Source: Terrabacter tumescens
GTDB lineage: Bacteria > Actinomycetota > Actinomycetes > Actinomycetales > Dermatophilaceae
DNA: 64,000 bases
Direction: 5' to 3'
Assembly: GCF_014646815.1 (NCBI RefSeq)
Contig: NZ_BMNZ01000002.1
Coordinates: 186,001-250,000, forward strand
The notes below the pieces were generated by a model, which saw nothing but the letters and a program-made list of their open reading frames with translations, had not been told where the DNA came from and did not search any database. Shown in pieces: positions 52,286 to 61,592 of this stretch. A program made the position numbers and the translations under genes. Within the stretch, counting starts at the first letter, position 1; each line of letters opens with the position of its first letter.

Positions 52286-52972
52286 GTGACCGCCCTGCTC
52301 GACACCATCACGACCCAGGTGCTGCATGCACCGGTCTGGCTCGTGCTCCTCGTCGTGGGCGGCGTCGTCTTCGTGGAGGACGCGATCTTCGTCGGCTTCG
52401 TCGTCCCCGGCGAGACCGTAGCGATCCTCGGCGGCGTGGCCGCCTCGCTCGGTCACGTCCCGCTCGCAGCGGTGCTCGTCGTCGTCGTGGTGGCCGCCAT
52501 CGTCGGTGACAGCGTCGGCTTCGAGGTCGGCCAACACCTCGGCGGCCGGGTCGTGCAGCTGCGGGCCTTCGACCGGCACCGCGACCGCATCGACCGCGCG
52601 CAGGGCTTCCTCGGTCGTCGCGGCGGGGCCGCGGTCTTCCTCGGCCGGTGGACCGCGTTCCTGCGGGCCGTCATGCCGGCGCTCGCCGGGATGTCGAAGA
52701 TGCACTACCCGACCTTCCTCGCCTGGAACGCCGCCGGCGGCATCGCGTGGGGGAGCGTCGTCGTCACGGCGGGCTACCTCGCCGGCCAGTCCTACGCCCG
52801 CGTCGAGACGTGGCTCGGTCGCGGCGCCGCCGTCGCCGTGGGGCTCGTCGTCGTCGCGGCGCTCGTCGTGTGGCAGGTCCGCCGCCACCGCGGCGAGGGC
52901 GACTCGACGGGTGGCAACGCCGGCTCCGCGGAGCGCAGCGAGGCCCCTTCGCGTATGCCGTCCGCCGGCTGA
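52286..52972 (+). CDS. DedA-family membrane protein
   Basis: 228 residues from a GTG after GAGGAGCCGAC. It has five to six hydrophobic segments and the DedA signature FVEDAIFVGFVVPGETVAILGGVAA (acidic residue plus PGE, about 28-50). GDSVGFEVGQHLGGR, then FLGRRGGAAVFLGRWTAFLRAVMPALAGMSKM (conserved Arg residues in a re-entrant loop) and NAAGGIAWG follow. DedA proteins are polytopic inner-membrane proteins; members flip undecaprenyl phosphate or phospholipids. The last ~30 residues are polar. The peroxiredoxin gene is divergent. Confidence 0.9.
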   Translation: MTALLDTITTQVLHAPVWLVLLVVGGVVFVEDAIFVGFVVPGETVAILGGVAASLGHVPLAAVLVVVVVAAIVGDSVGFEVGQHLGGRVVQLRAFDRHRDRIDRAQGFLGRRGGAAVFLGRWTAFLRAVMPALAGMSKMHYPTFLAWNAAGGIAWGSVVVTAGYLAGQSYARVETWLGRGAAVAVGLVVVAALVVWQVRRHRGEGDSTGGNAGSAERSEAPSRMPSAG

Positions 52973-53096
52973 CCGAGGCAGGGGCCCTTCCGCTCCCGTC
53001 CTCCACTTCTGACCGGTGTGCGGTGGTGCGTCACGATCCGGCCGCGAGGGTCCCGTTCTGCCCTTCCCGCGCGTTCTGCGTGCCATGCTCCACCGC

Positions 53097-53927
53097 GTGA
53101 CGATCGACCTCCCTCCCCCGAGTGGCGCGCCGCACCCCGTGCCCAACCCGCGGTCCACCGACGCGGTGCCGCCGCCGTATGCCGTCCAGCCGGGTCACCC
53201 CGACCACCCGGGCTTCCCGGGTCAGCCGGGGTTCACCGGCCAGCCGGGGTTCCCCGGTCAGCCGGCGTTCACCGGCCAGCCCGGCAAGCCGGGACTGCCG
53301 TGGATGCCGCCGGGACCGGTCGGTCGCAACGGCCTGGCGGTGGCCGCCCTGTGCTGCGGGCTCGGTGCGTTCCTGCCGCTCGTCGGCGTAGTCGCCGTCG
53401 TGCTCGGCATCGTCGCCCTCAACCAGCTGCGCAGCGGCTTCCAGCGCGGTCGGGGCATGGCCGTCACGGGCATCGTCCTCGGCGTCCTCGGCACGCTCGC
53501 CTGGGCCTTCTTCATCGTCGCCGTGGTCACCGGGGTCGATGACGAGCCGGTGCGCTCGGCGTCCGGACAGGTCGCCGGCCAGTCGAAGGTCTTCGTCGAC
53601 AAGCTCCGGGCCGGGGACTGCTTCTCGGGCGGCCGCACCGACCAGATCGACCTCGTCACCTCCATTCCGTGCTCGTCCCCGCACGAGAGCCAAGTCATCG
53701 TGATCTTCGACCTGCCGGACGGCCCCTACCCCGGGGAGGGCAAGGTCACCGACGCCGCCGAGAAGGGCTGCGCCGACAAGATGGACCCGCTCATCACCGA
53801 CAAGGCCTACGCCGACCTGGACCCGTCGTTCATCTACCCCGACGCGGACACCTGGCGCGGTGACCGATCGGTCTTCTGCCTCGTCGAGGCCCCGTCCGGC
53901 ACCACGACCGGCTCCGCCCTCCGGTAG
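53097..53927 (+). CDS. DUF4190-like membrane protein with collagen-like N-terminus
   Basis: About 276 residues from a GTG at 53097; an ATG at 53085 is an alternative, and neither has a strong ribosome site. The N-terminus is Pro/Gly-rich with HPGFPGQPGFTGQP-type repeats (about 30-75). Two membrane helices follow (LAVAALCCGLGAFLPLVGVVAVVLGIVAL and GMAVTGIVLGVLGTLAWAFFIVAVV), the DUF4190 pattern. An outer domain has four cysteines (DCFSGG, IPCSSPHES, KGCADK, VFCLVEA), like the septum-formation-type domain in actinobacterial proteins. Function unknown. Confidence 0.78.
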   Translation: MTIDLPPPSGAPHPVPNPRSTDAVPPPYAVQPGHPDHPGFPGQPGFTGQPGFPGQPAFTGQPGKPGLPWMPPGPVGRNGLAVAALCCGLGAFLPLVGVVAVVLGIVALNQLRSGFQRGRGMAVTGIVLGVLGTLAWAFFIVAVVTGVDDEPVRSASGQVAGQSKVFVDKLRAGDCFSGGRTDQIDLVTSIPCSSPHESQVIVIFDLPDGPYPGEGKVTDAAEKGCADKMDPLITDKAYADLDPSFIYPDADTWRGDRSVFCLVEAPSGTTTGSALR

Positions 53928-53962
53928 TCCACCCCACCCAGGCGCCGAGGGGCCGACGACGC

Positions 53963-53994
53963 GTGAGGCCCCCCTTCTCGAAGGGGGGCCTCAC
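53963..53994. terminator. Hairpin between convergent genes (copy A)
   Basis: GTGAGGCCCCCCTTC pairs perfectly with GAAGGGGGGCCTCAC (15-bp stem, two-base loop). GCATGTTCAGG follows. A related hairpin with similar flanks lies at 54497-54530. Confidence 0.85.
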
Positions 53995-54039
53995 GGCATG
54001 TTCAGGCAGTGCAGCGCTGTCCTCGGTGGAGACCGAGGC

Positions 54040-54354
54040 TCAGGGCAGCGGACCCTTGGGCCCGTGCTCCTTCTGGTACTGCACGGCCTCCTCGATGCGG
54101 GCGTCCGCATCATCGCTCGTCGAGTGCGAGGTGACCTTGTCGGTCGCGGTCCGGGCGGCATCTGCCACCTTCTCGGCCACGACCGGCGCCTGCTCGCGCA
54201 CCAGCTGGACACCCTGCTGCGCCTTCTCCTGCACGCGGGGGTCGTCCTTGAGCTGGCCGATCGTGCGCATGAACTGCTCGTAGGGCTGGCGGCCGGCCCG
54301 CGAGCCGAGCAGGAAGCCGACGGCGCCGGCGGTGACGATGAGCAGTCTCTTCAT
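54040..54354 (-). CDS. YtxH-like small membrane protein
   Basis: 104 residues from an ATG at 54354 after GGAGGCTCCC. It reads MKRLLIVTAGAVGFLLGSRAGRQPYEQF: a short hydrophobic helix with the G-x3-G-x-RAGR pattern of YtxH-domain proteins. A charged helical part (QLKDDPRVQEKAQQGVQLVREQAPVVAEKVADAA) and a polar tail ending HGPKGPLP follow. Probably a membrane-tethered coiled protein; function unknown. It stands alone, bracketed by two related hairpins. Confidence 0.75.
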   Translation of the reverse strand: MKRLLIVTAGAVGFLLGSRAGRQPYEQFMRTIGQLKDDPRVQEKAQQGVQLVREQAPVVAEKVADAARTATDKVTSHSTSDDADARIEEAVQYQKEHGPKGPLP

Positions 54355-54496
54355 GGGAGCCTCCGTAATTCGGGTCGGCGGCCCTGGACTGGCCGCCGAC
54401 GGTCTCCCTGCAGCCATACCCACCGCCGCCCGCACCCGCCCGCACCCGCCCGCCCCGCCCGCTCCGGCCGGCCAGGTCCACCGAACCCACGCATGC

Positions 54497-54530
54497 GTGA
54501 GGCCCCCTCCCGGCTGGAAGGGGGCCTCAC
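54497..54530. terminator. Hairpin downstream of ino1 (copy B)
   Basis: GTGAGGCCCCCT (54497-54508) pairs with AGGGGGCCTCAC (54519-54530). It shares the preceding GCGTGAGGCC context and the following CACGGCATTCAGG with copy A at 53963. It lies beyond the ino1 stop on the minus strand. Confidence 0.75.
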
Positions 54531-54557
54531 GGCATTCAGGATCACGTGACCGGAAGG

Positions 54558-55649
54558 TCAGCGCTCCTCGGTGCCCGCGATGAAGGCCTCGAGCTTGGCG
54601 CGACCGAGGTCGTCCGGGCGCTGCTCCGGCGGGGACTTCATGAGGTAGGACGAGGCGGACAGCAGGGCGCCGCCGATGCCACGGTCCTTGGCGATCTTCG
54701 CCGCACGGATGGCGTCGATGATGATGCCGGCCGAGTTGGGGGAGTCCCACACCTCGAGCTTGTACTCGAGGTTCAGCGGCACGTCGCCGAAGGCGCGGCC
54801 CTCGAGGCGCACGTAGGCCCACTTGCGGTCGTCGAGCCACGCGACGTAGTCGGACGGGCCGATGTGGACGTTCTTGCTGTCGACGAGACCCGAGAGCGGA
54901 CCGGTGAGGTTGCTCGTGACGGCCTGCGTCTTGGAGACCTTCTTGGACTCGAGGCGCTCGCGCTCGAGCATGTTCTTGAAGTCCATGTTGCCGCCGACGT
55001 TGAGCTGGTACGTCCGGTCGAGCACGACGCCGCGGTCCTCGAAGAGCTTGGCCATGACGCGGTGCGTGATCGTCGCGCCGACCTGGCTCTTGATGTCGTC
55101 ACCGATGATCGGCACGCCGGCGGCCTCGAACTTCGCGGCCCACTCGGGGTCGGAGGCGATGAAGACGGGCAGGGCGTTGACGAAGGCGACCTTCGCGTCG
55201 ATGGCGCACTGCGCGTAGAACTTGTCGGCCTCCTCGGAGCCCACCGGGAGGTAGGAGACGAGGACGTCGACCTTGCGGTCCTTGAGCACCTGGACGACGT
55301 CGACCGGCTCGGCGGACGACTCGTCGATCGTCAGCTTGTAGTACTTGCCGAGGCCGTCGAGCGTGTGGCCGCGCTGGACCTCCACGCCCGTGGTGGGGAC
55401 GTCGGCGATCTTGATGGTGTTGTTCTCCGAGGCGTTGATGGCCTCGGACAGGTCCTTGCCGACCTTCTTGTCGTCGACGTCGAACGCGGCGACGAACTCG
55501 ACGTCAGAGACGTGGTACTCGCCGAACTTGACGTGCATGAGGCCGGGGACACCGGCGGTCGGGTCGGCGTCCTTGTAGTACTCGACGCCCTGCACGAGCG
55601 AGCTCGCGCAGTTGCCGACGCCGACGATGGCGACGCGTACGGATCCCAT
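54558..55649 (-). CDS. ino1: Inositol-3-phosphate synthase
   Basis: 363 residues. It begins [21 protein letters not shown], the NAD-binding glycine motif, then [53 protein letters not shown] and [12 protein letters not shown] are the active-site blocks of the short actinobacterial/archaeal class, followed by [17 protein letters not shown]. It converts glucose 6-phosphate to inositol 3-phosphate, the start of inositol lipid and mycothiol synthesis. The PadR-type regulator gene lies three bases upstream in the same direction, so the two are co-transcribed, as Rv0047c-Rv0046c in M. tuberculosis. Confidence 0.96.
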   Translation of the reverse strand: MGSVRVAIVGVGNCASSLVQGVEYYKDADPTAGVPGLMHVKFGEYHVSDVEFVAAFDVDDKKVGKDLSEAINASENNTIKIADVPTTGVEVQRGHTLDGLGKYYKLTIDESSAEPVDVVQVLKDRKVDVLVSYLPVGSEEADKFYAQCAIDAKVAFVNALPVFIASDPEWAAKFEAAGVPIIGDDIKSQVGATITHRVMAKLFEDRGVVLDRTYQLNVGGNMDFKNMLERERLESKKVSKTQAVTSNLTGPLSGLVDSKNVHIGPSDYVAWLDDRKWAYVRLEGRAFGDVPLNLEYKLEVWDSPNSAGIIIDAIRAAKIAKDRGIGGALLSASSYLMKSPPEQRPDDLGRAKLEAFIAGTEER

Positions 55650-55652
55650 GGA

Positions 55653-56312
55653 TCACTCCTTGTTGTTGGTGGTCGTGCTCTGGGGGGTGGAGATGTCTGC
55701 GGTGGTGTCGTCGTATGCCGTGGGGCCCGGGTCGAGGGCCGCGCGGCGTTCGGCGACGATGAGCTCCTCGAGCCAGCGCACCTCGCGCTCGGCGCGCTCC
55801 TCGCCGTGCTGCTGGAGGGCCAGGGTGTAGCTGTCCATGCGCTCGCGGCGCGCGTGCGAGGCGTCGCGGATGTTGGCGAGGCGCTCCTCGAGGCGGGAGC
55901 GGCGGCCCTCGAGGATGCGCAGGCGCACCTGGGCCTCGGTGCGGGAGAAGAAGGCGAAGCGGACGTCGAAGTCGTCGTCGTCCCAGGCGTCGGGCCCGCT
56001 GGCCGCGACGAGGTCCTGGAAGTGCTCCTTGCCATCCGCGGTCAGCTCGTAGGTGATGCGCGGGCGCTTGCTGCTCGCGGTGGCCACCTCGGTGGTCTCG
56101 TGGATCCAGCCGGAGTCGACGAGGTGCTTCAGGGCCGGGTAGAGCGAGCCGTAGGACAGGGCGCGGAAGATGCCGAGCGCCGTGGTGAGCCGCTTGCGCA
56201 GCTCGTAGCCGTGCAGCGGGCCGTCGTGGAGCAGGCCGAGGACCGAGAACTCGAGCAGCGCGGCGCGGCGGCTCTGAGGACGAGGGGAGGACGGCACCGC
56301 TCCAGAGTACAC
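55653..56312 (-). CDS. PadR-family transcriptional regulator
   Basis: 219 residues. A winged helix N-terminal domain reads LLEFSVLGLLHDGPLHGYELRKRL, YGSLYPALKHLVDSGWI and RPRITYELTADGKEHF. A long helical C-terminal part (about 100-185) with VRLRILEGRRSRLEERL gives dimerisation (PadR plus Vir_act_alpha_C pattern). I list the GTG at 56312; a GTG at 56297 (GGAG just before it) is an alternative. An operator-like palindrome lies at 56317-56335, directly upstream, suggesting autoregulation and control of ino1. Confidence 0.88.
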   Translation of the reverse strand: MYSGAVPSSPRPQSRRAALLEFSVLGLLHDGPLHGYELRKRLTTALGIFRALSYGSLYPALKHLVDSGWIHETTEVATASSKRPRITYELTADGKEHFQDLVAASGPDAWDDDDFDVRFAFFSRTEAQVRLRILEGRRSRLEERLANIRDASHARRERMDSYTLALQQHGEERAEREVRWLEELIVAERRAALDPGPTAYDDTTADISTPQSTTTNNKE

Positions 56313-56316
56313 CCAG

Positions 56317-56335
56317 ATATATCGCTGCGATACAT
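56317..56335. promoter_or_regulatory. Putative PadR operator
   Basis: ATATATCGC-T-GCGATACAT: nine-base arms with one mismatch around a central T. It lies five bases upstream of the padR start. The remaining gap to the PBP gene (56336-56596) shows no other clear motif; the divergent promoter must lie there. Confidence 0.65.
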
Positions 56336-56596
56336 CACGACGTCACACCGGGTTGCTCGGCCGAAGGGAACCCCGGTTGCGGCGCGGACCCGCCGACACC
56401 GGCGTTCGTTCCGGCCGCTCGACCCCCCGGTCCCGCCCGGGGGTATGTCACGGACGGCGTGTGCAGGAAGTCTGTGGGGTGCTTGTGCCGCAGGTGTGAG
56501 CCGCCTCCTTCGTTTCGTCGTCGAGGCGCCGGTCAGGTCATACTGAGTGGCGGCTCGGGACGGTTCCTCGGGCCTGATCACTGAATGGAGCAGGTT

Positions 56597-58846
56597 GTGA
56601 CGCAGAGCAGGCGCGACATCCGCGCTGCCCAGCTGGCGGCCGACAAGGCCCGTGCCCAGCGCGCCGGCGGCGGCAACGGCAACGGCCGGCCCACGCGGGG
56701 CGCGAGCTTCGACGACGGTGACGGCGAGGGCCGCACCGGCTGGAAGAAGTGGGTCCTCGGCACGCTCAAGTGGGGTTCGATCGCCGCGGCGGTCCTGCTC
56801 GTGATCGGCGTCATCGGCGTCGTCATCGCCTACAACCAGACCGCGATCCCGCAGCCCAACGAGCTGGCCAACAAGCAGGTCTCGATCGTCTACTACAGCG
56901 ACGGCAAGACCGAGCTCGACCGCATCGCCGTCCAGGACGGCAACCGCGAGTCCGTGGCGCTCTCGAAGGTCCCGAAGTTCGTCCAGGACGCGCACATCGC
57001 CGCCGAGGACCGCACGTTCTACCAGAACAACGGCATCTCGGTCGGCGGCATCCTGCGCGCCGTCAAGACGAGCGTCACCGGCGAGGCCCAGGTCGGTGGC
57101 TCCACGATCACCCAGCAGTACGTCAAGAACTACTTCCTCACCCAGGACCGGACGATCTCCCGCAAGGCCAAGGAGATCCTCATCGCCATCAAGATCGACG
57201 GCCAGCTCTCCAAGTCCGAGATCCTCGAGAAGTACCTCAACACCATCTACTACGGCCGCGGCGCCTACGGCATCCAGAGCGCGGCCAAGGCCTACTTCGG
57301 CAAGGACGTCTCCAAGCTCACCGTCGGTGAGGGCGCGGTCCTCGCCTCGGTCATCAACGCCCCCTCGCTCTACGACCCGGCCAACGGCGACAACGCCAAG
57401 GCCAACCTGACCAAGCGCTACGCATACGTGCTCGACGGCATGGTCTCGGAGGGCTGGCTCAGCAAGGCCGACCGGGCCAAGTACGACGAGCTGCCGAAGA
57501 TCCAGCCCTACAGGGGCAACAAGTTCTCGTCCGGCCCCAACGGCTACATCACGGCCCAGGTCAAGCGCGAGCTGCTCGGCACCGGTCTGACGGAGCAGGA
57601 CATCGACAACGGCGGCCTGCGCATCGTCACGACGATCGACAAGAAGGCCCAGACCGCAGCGGTCGCGGCGATGAAGGACAACCTGCCCAAGAAGGTCACG
57701 GGCGGCCTCGTCGCCATCAAGCCCGGGGACGGCGCCGTCGTGGCGATGTACGGCGGTCCGGACTACTCGAAGGACCAGTACAACACCTCGACGCAGGCGA
57801 TCATGCAGGGCGGATCCAACTTCAAGCCCTTCGGTGTGCTGGCCGCCGTCCGCGACGGCGTCTCGACGAAGACGAAGTTCGACGGCGACACCCCGCAGAC
57901 CATCAGCGGGACGAAGATCAACAACTACGAGGACACCTCGTACGGCATGGTCGACATGCGCCGGATGATCGGGCGCTCGATCAACACGGCCTTCGTCAAC
58001 CTCAACGAGCAGATCACTCCGGCCCTGACGCGACAGGCCGCGATCGACGCCGGCATCCCGGAGAAGACGCCCGGCCTGAAGACCGACCTCACCAACATCC
58101 TCGGCACGGCGTCCCCGCACGTCATCGACATGGCCTCGGCGTACTCGACGATCGCGTCGCAGGGCGTCCGGTCCAAGCCGTACTTCGTCAAGAAGGTCAC
58201 CTCGACGACCGGCGACTTCACCTTCGACGCCAAGCCCCAGACGCGGCGCGCGTTCGACAAGGACGTCACGGCCGACACCACCGACGCCATGACCTACACG
58301 GTCAAGCCGGGCGGCACTGCGACGAAGATCGGCCGGACGCTCAACCGTCCCGTCGCCGGCAAGACCGGCACGTCCGAGGAGAACCGGTCGAAGTGGTTCT
58401 CGGGGTTCATCCCCCAGCTCGCCGTCTCGGTGGGCATGTACAAGCCCTCGGCCGACGGCAAGACCAACCTGAAGCTGAGCCCGGAGGAGTCGTCCCTCTA
58501 CGACGGGTCGACGATCCCGGCGAACATCTGGCTCGACTTCATGAAGGTCGTCACCGACAACATGGAGGTTCAGGACTTCCCGACCCGGGCTGGCGTCGGC
58601 GACGACAAGATCCCGACCCCGACGACGACGTTCACGCCGCCGCCGACCACGACGACGACCCAGGCACCGACCACGACGACCCAGGCGCCGACCACGACGA
58701 CCCAGGCGCCGACGACCACCACGCAGCCGACGAAGACCAACGGGACGGGCAAGCCCCAGCCGACGACGACCCAGCCGTCGATCACCATCCCACTGCCCGG
58801 AGGCGGGCCGTCGCCCACGTCGACGAAGGCAGGCAACGGGCCATGA
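56597..58846 (+). CDS. ponA: Class A penicillin-binding protein (PonA1-like)
   Basis: 749 residues from a GTG at 56597 (GGAG six bases before); an ATG at 56585 overlaps that ribosome site. A basic cytoplasmic N-terminus and one membrane helix (about 58-80) lead to the GT51 glycosyltransferase: AAEDRTFYQNNGISVGGI (about 134), GGSTITQQYVKNYFL and KEILIAIKIDGQLSKSEILEKYLNTIYYGRG. The transpeptidase has GGSNFKPF (S-x-x-K, about 405), SIN (about 460) and KTGT (about 589). The tail is Thr/Pro-rich (TTTTQAPTTT repeats). It polymerises and cross-links peptidoglycan. Position before a GT87-like gene and rpsF matches M. tuberculosis ponA1. Confidence 0.95.
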   Translation: MTQSRRDIRAAQLAADKARAQRAGGGNGNGRPTRGASFDDGDGEGRTGWKKWVLGTLKWGSIAAAVLLVIGVIGVVIAYNQTAIPQPNELANKQVSIVYYSDGKTELDRIAVQDGNRESVALSKVPKFVQDAHIAAEDRTFYQNNGISVGGILRAVKTSVTGEAQVGGSTITQQYVKNYFLTQDRTISRKAKEILIAIKIDGQLSKSEILEKYLNTIYYGRGAYGIQSAAKAYFGKDVSKLTVGEGAVLASVINAPSLYDPANGDNAKANLTKRYAYVLDGMVSEGWLSKADRAKYDELPKIQPYRGNKFSSGPNGYITAQVKRELLGTGLTEQDIDNGGLRIVTTIDKKAQTAAVAAMKDNLPKKVTGGLVAIKPGDGAVVAMYGGPDYSKDQYNTSTQAIMQGGSNFKPFGVLAAVRDGVSTKTKFDGDTPQTISGTKINNYEDTSYGMVDMRRMIGRSINTAFVNLNEQITPALTRQAAIDAGIPEKTPGLKTDLTNILGTASPHVIDMASAYSTIASQGVRSKPYFVKKVTSTTGDFTFDAKPQTRRAFDKDVTADTTDAMTYTVKPGGTATKIGRTLNRPVAGKTGTSEENRSKWFSGFIPQLAVSVGMYKPSADGKTNLKLSPEESSLYDGSTIPANIWLDFMKVVTDNMEVQDFPTRAGVGDDKIPTPTTTFTPPPTTTTTQAPTTTTQAPTTTTQAPTTTTQPTKTNGTGKPQPTTTQPSITIPLPGGGPSPTSTKAGNGP

Positions 58847-58886
58847 CCCACGCGGTCAGGGGCTGCGGTGACCGGGTGACGGCTCG

Positions 58887-60230
58887 GTGACCGAGAAGGT
58901 CGACGATCCCGTCGTGCGGGCCGCCTCCGAGGTCATCGGAGGCCCCCGCGGACGGTATGCCGCGGCCCGTGAGCTCCCGTGGGTGCTCACGGCCGCGCTG
59001 CTCTCCGCCCTGACGGCCGTGACGGCCGGGCTCGCGATCCTGCTGCGGGTGCCCTGCCTGCGCACCGGCTTCAGCGGCGACACCCAGTTCTGGAGCGCCT
59101 GCTACGCCGACCTGCCGACCGCCTACCGAGACTCGAACGTCAAGGCCGGCGTCGCGGCATACCTCCAGGGTGGCGACGGCGCCCCCGCCACGGGGCAGCC
59201 GCCCCTGACCGGCCTCGTGCTGACCGCCGTCGCGAGCATCGGGCCCGACGACGGGTCGCTCAAGACGCGCGCGGCGTGGTACTTCGCGCTGTGGTCGGTG
59301 CTGCTGACGCTGCTGCTGCTCGCCATCGTGTGGCTCGTCGCGTCGTCCGCGGCACGGCCGTTCTCCGCGGCGCACGTCGCGCTCTCGCCGGTCGTGGTGC
59401 TCTCGGCCTTCATCTCGGCGGACCTGCTCGGGGTGGCGCTCGCCAGCGCCGGCATGTGGGCCTGGTCGCGGCGCAACCCGACGCTCGCGGGCGTGCTGCT
59501 CGGCCTTGCGATCGGGGCCCGGAGCTACCCGGTGCTGATCCTCGTCGCCATCGCGCTGCTCTGCGTGCGGTCCGGGAGGCTGCGCGAGATGGGCCGCGTC
59601 GTCGGCTACGCGCTGCTGACGTTCGGGGCGCTGCTGTCCGGGCTCTGGCTGCTCAACCGTGAGGCGGCCGTGTCGCCCTACCAGGGCTGGGCGTCCGCCG
59701 GGGCGGGCTACGGCTCGCCGTGGCTGCTGCCGCAGCTCGCCGGACACGCGCTGCCCAACGGGGCCGTCACGGCGCTCGCGGTCGCCGGCTGGCTCGTCGC
59801 GCTGCTCGCCGGGGCGGTGCTCGCACTGTCGTCGGCGCGGCGCCCCACGGTCGCCGAGGTCTCGCTCGTCATGGTCGGCCTCGTCCTCGTCACCGGCAAG
59901 TCGTTCACGGTGCAGAGCTCGGTGTGGCTGCTGCCGCTCGTCGCCTGGTGCGCGCTCCAGTGGCGCGACCACCTCATCTGGGCGGGCGCCGAGGCGCTCA
60001 ACTTCGTCGCCGTGTGGCTGACGATCGCCGCGACGACCGTGCCCGACCGGGGCCTGCCGGCGCCGTGGTACGCGTTCTTCTCGATGCTGCGCGTCGTGGC
60101 CGTGCTGTGGCTGGTGGCCGTCGTGTGGCTGCGGGCGCGGGAGCGCTGGGGTCGTGGGACCGTCGAGACCGACGACCTCGCCGGCCCGATGAGCGGGGCC
60201 GAGGACCGGCTCATCGTCCGCTTCTCCTGA
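58887..60230 (+). CDS. Polytopic membrane protein, GT87/DUF2029-like glycosyltransferase (Rv0051-like)
   Basis: 447 residues with about ten to eleven hydrophobic helices. After the first helix comes [26 protein letters not shown], an acidic first outer loop typical of GT-C glycosyltransferases, then [32 protein letters not shown] and [20 protein letters not shown] are further conserved-looking blocks. GT87 members transfer sugars from polyprenyl phosphate donors in the envelope; the acceptor here is unknown. It starts with a GTG 40 bases after the PBP gene, so is probably co-transcribed with it, as Rv0050-Rv0051. Confidence 0.78.
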   Translation: MTEKVDDPVVRAASEVIGGPRGRYAAARELPWVLTAALLSALTAVTAGLAILLRVPCLRTGFSGDTQFWSACYADLPTAYRDSNVKAGVAAYLQGGDGAPATGQPPLTGLVLTAVASIGPDDGSLKTRAAWYFALWSVLLTLLLLAIVWLVASSAARPFSAAHVALSPVVVLSAFISADLLGVALASAGMWAWSRRNPTLAGVLLGLAIGARSYPVLILVAIALLCVRSGRLREMGRVVGYALLTFGALLSGLWLLNREAAVSPYQGWASAGAGYGSPWLLPQLAGHALPNGAVTALAVAGWLVALLAGAVLALSSARRPTVAEVSLVMVGLVLVTGKSFTVQSSVWLLPLVAWCALQWRDHLIWAGAEALNFVAVWLTIAATTVPDRGLPAPWYAFFSMLRVVAVLWLVAVVWLRARERWGRGTVETDDLAGPMSGAEDRLIVRFS

Positions 60231-60430
60231 GGGTTCGCCTGAGGGCGCACGCGGCGGGATCCGCCGATTTCGGGGTATGCCGTCCGGCCCGGTAGTCTTG
60301 CCCAGTTCGCCGTGTGCCCGGTGGCCTGTGGATCAAAGCGACTCGATGTCGGTGAGGTCTGCGAGGCTGACCCCGGCTGGAAGATCAGGCCGGGCCCCGT
60401 GCCCGCGGCGGGACGAATGCAACCCTCCTG

Positions 60431-60451
60431 TCACGAGAGAGACTCGTGACC
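60431..60451 (+). promoter_or_regulatory. Leader hairpin upstream of rpsF
   Basis: GTCACGAG, loop AGAGA, CTCGTGAC: a perfect 8-bp stem, then CGCCGAG, ten bases before the AGAGGAGGT ribosome site of rpsF. It lies at the end of a 250-base leader region (60231-60480). Some bacteria autoregulate rpsF-rpsR through an S6-S18 site in this leader; whether this hairpin is that site is inference. Confidence 0.45.
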
Positions 60452-60480
60452 GCCGAGACCAGAGGAGGTGGGTTAGAAGC

Positions 60481-60768
60481 ATGCGTCAGTACGAACTCAT
60501 GGTCATCCTCGACCCGGAGACCGAAGAGCGCACCGTCGACAAGACGATGGACAAGTTCCTCACCGTCGTGAAGAACGATGGCGGCACCGTCGACAACGTC
60601 GACATCTGGGGCCGTCGCCGCCTCGCCTACGACATCAAGAAGAAGTCCGAGGGCATCTACGTCGTCGTCACCATGACGGCGGAGCCGGCCACCGCACAGG
60701 AGCTCGATCGTCAGCTGAACCTCAGCGAGTCGATCATGCGCACCAAGCTGCTGCGCCCCGGCGCCTGA
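60481..60768 (+). CDS. rpsF: 30S ribosomal protein S6
   Basis: 95 residues: [19 protein letters not shown] start, [24 protein letters not shown] core strand and [16 protein letters not shown] end, all standard for S6. It binds 16S rRNA with S18 on the platform. GAGGAGGT precedes the ATG. First gene of the rpsF-ssb-rpsR-rplI operon. Confidence 0.98.
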   Translation: MRQYELMVILDPETEERTVDKTMDKFLTVVKNDGGTVDNVDIWGRRRLAYDIKKKSEGIYVVVTMTAEPATAQELDRQLNLSESIMRTKLLRPGA

Positions 60769-60828
60769 TTCAGTAACAGTCACTGAACCCGCTCGATCAC
60801 CCGACGAAGGACTGAACGGAGCCCACGC

Positions 60829-61452
60829 ATGGCAGGCGACACCGTCATCACGATCATCGGCAACCTGACCGCCGACCCCGAGCTGCGTTTCACGCCGTCC
60901 GGTGCCGCGGTCGCGAACTTCACCGTGGCCTCGACGCCGCGGCAGTTCGACCGCCAGAGCAATGAGTGGAAGGACGGCGAGACGCTGTTCATGCGCTGCT
61001 CGGTGTGGCGCGACGCGGCGGAGAACGTCGCCGAGTCCTGCCAGCGGGGCATGCGCGTGATCGTGTCCGGCCGCCTGAAGTCTCGTTCCTACGAGACCAA
61101 GGAAGGCGAGAAGCGCACCGTCGTGGAGATGGACGTCGACGAGATCGGCCCGTCCCTGCGCAGTGCCACCGCGAAGGTCAACAAGACCCAGCGCGGCGGC
61201 GGCGGTGGCGGCTTCGGCGGCGGCCAGGGTGGCCAGGGCGGCGGCTGGAGCGGTGGCTCCGGTGGCGGCCAGGCCGAGGACCCGTGGGCGACCGGCGGCA
61301 GCGCCGGTGGCCAGTCGGCCCCGGCCGGCGGCGGCGGCCAGGGTGGTTGGAACAACCAGCCCTCCGGCGGCCAGCAGTCCGGTGGTCAGCAGGGCGGCCA
61401 GCAGGGTGGCGGTTGGGGCGCAGCCCCGAGCTACGACGAGCCCCCCTTCTGA
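60829..61452 (+). CDS. ssb: Single-stranded DNA-binding protein
   Basis: 207 residues. The OB fold spans about 1-115: [65 protein letters not shown] Gly/Gln/Ser/Trp-rich disordered linker follows (about 120-200). The acidic hydrophobic tip reads YDEPPF, the docking site for SSB partner proteins. It coats single-stranded DNA in replication and repair. Location between rpsF and rpsR is conserved. Confidence 0.97.
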   Translation: MAGDTVITIIGNLTADPELRFTPSGAAVANFTVASTPRQFDRQSNEWKDGETLFMRCSVWRDAAENVAESCQRGMRVIVSGRLKSRSYETKEGEKRTVVEMDVDEIGPSLRSATAKVNKTQRGGGGGGFGGGQGGQGGGWSGGSGGGQAEDPWATGGSAGGQSAPAGGGGQGGWNNQPSGGQQSGGQQGGQQGGGWGAAPSYDEPPF

Positions 61453-61592
61453 TCGGTCCGTCGATCTCCGTCGACCTCGGTCGAGCAGGTCAGCACCGTC
61501 GTCCGGCGCACTGAGCCGGACGGCATACCAAGAAGTTCATTTCCATCCCGGGGCACCAACCCCGGGCTCTCATCAAGAAGGAGAGCACCACG

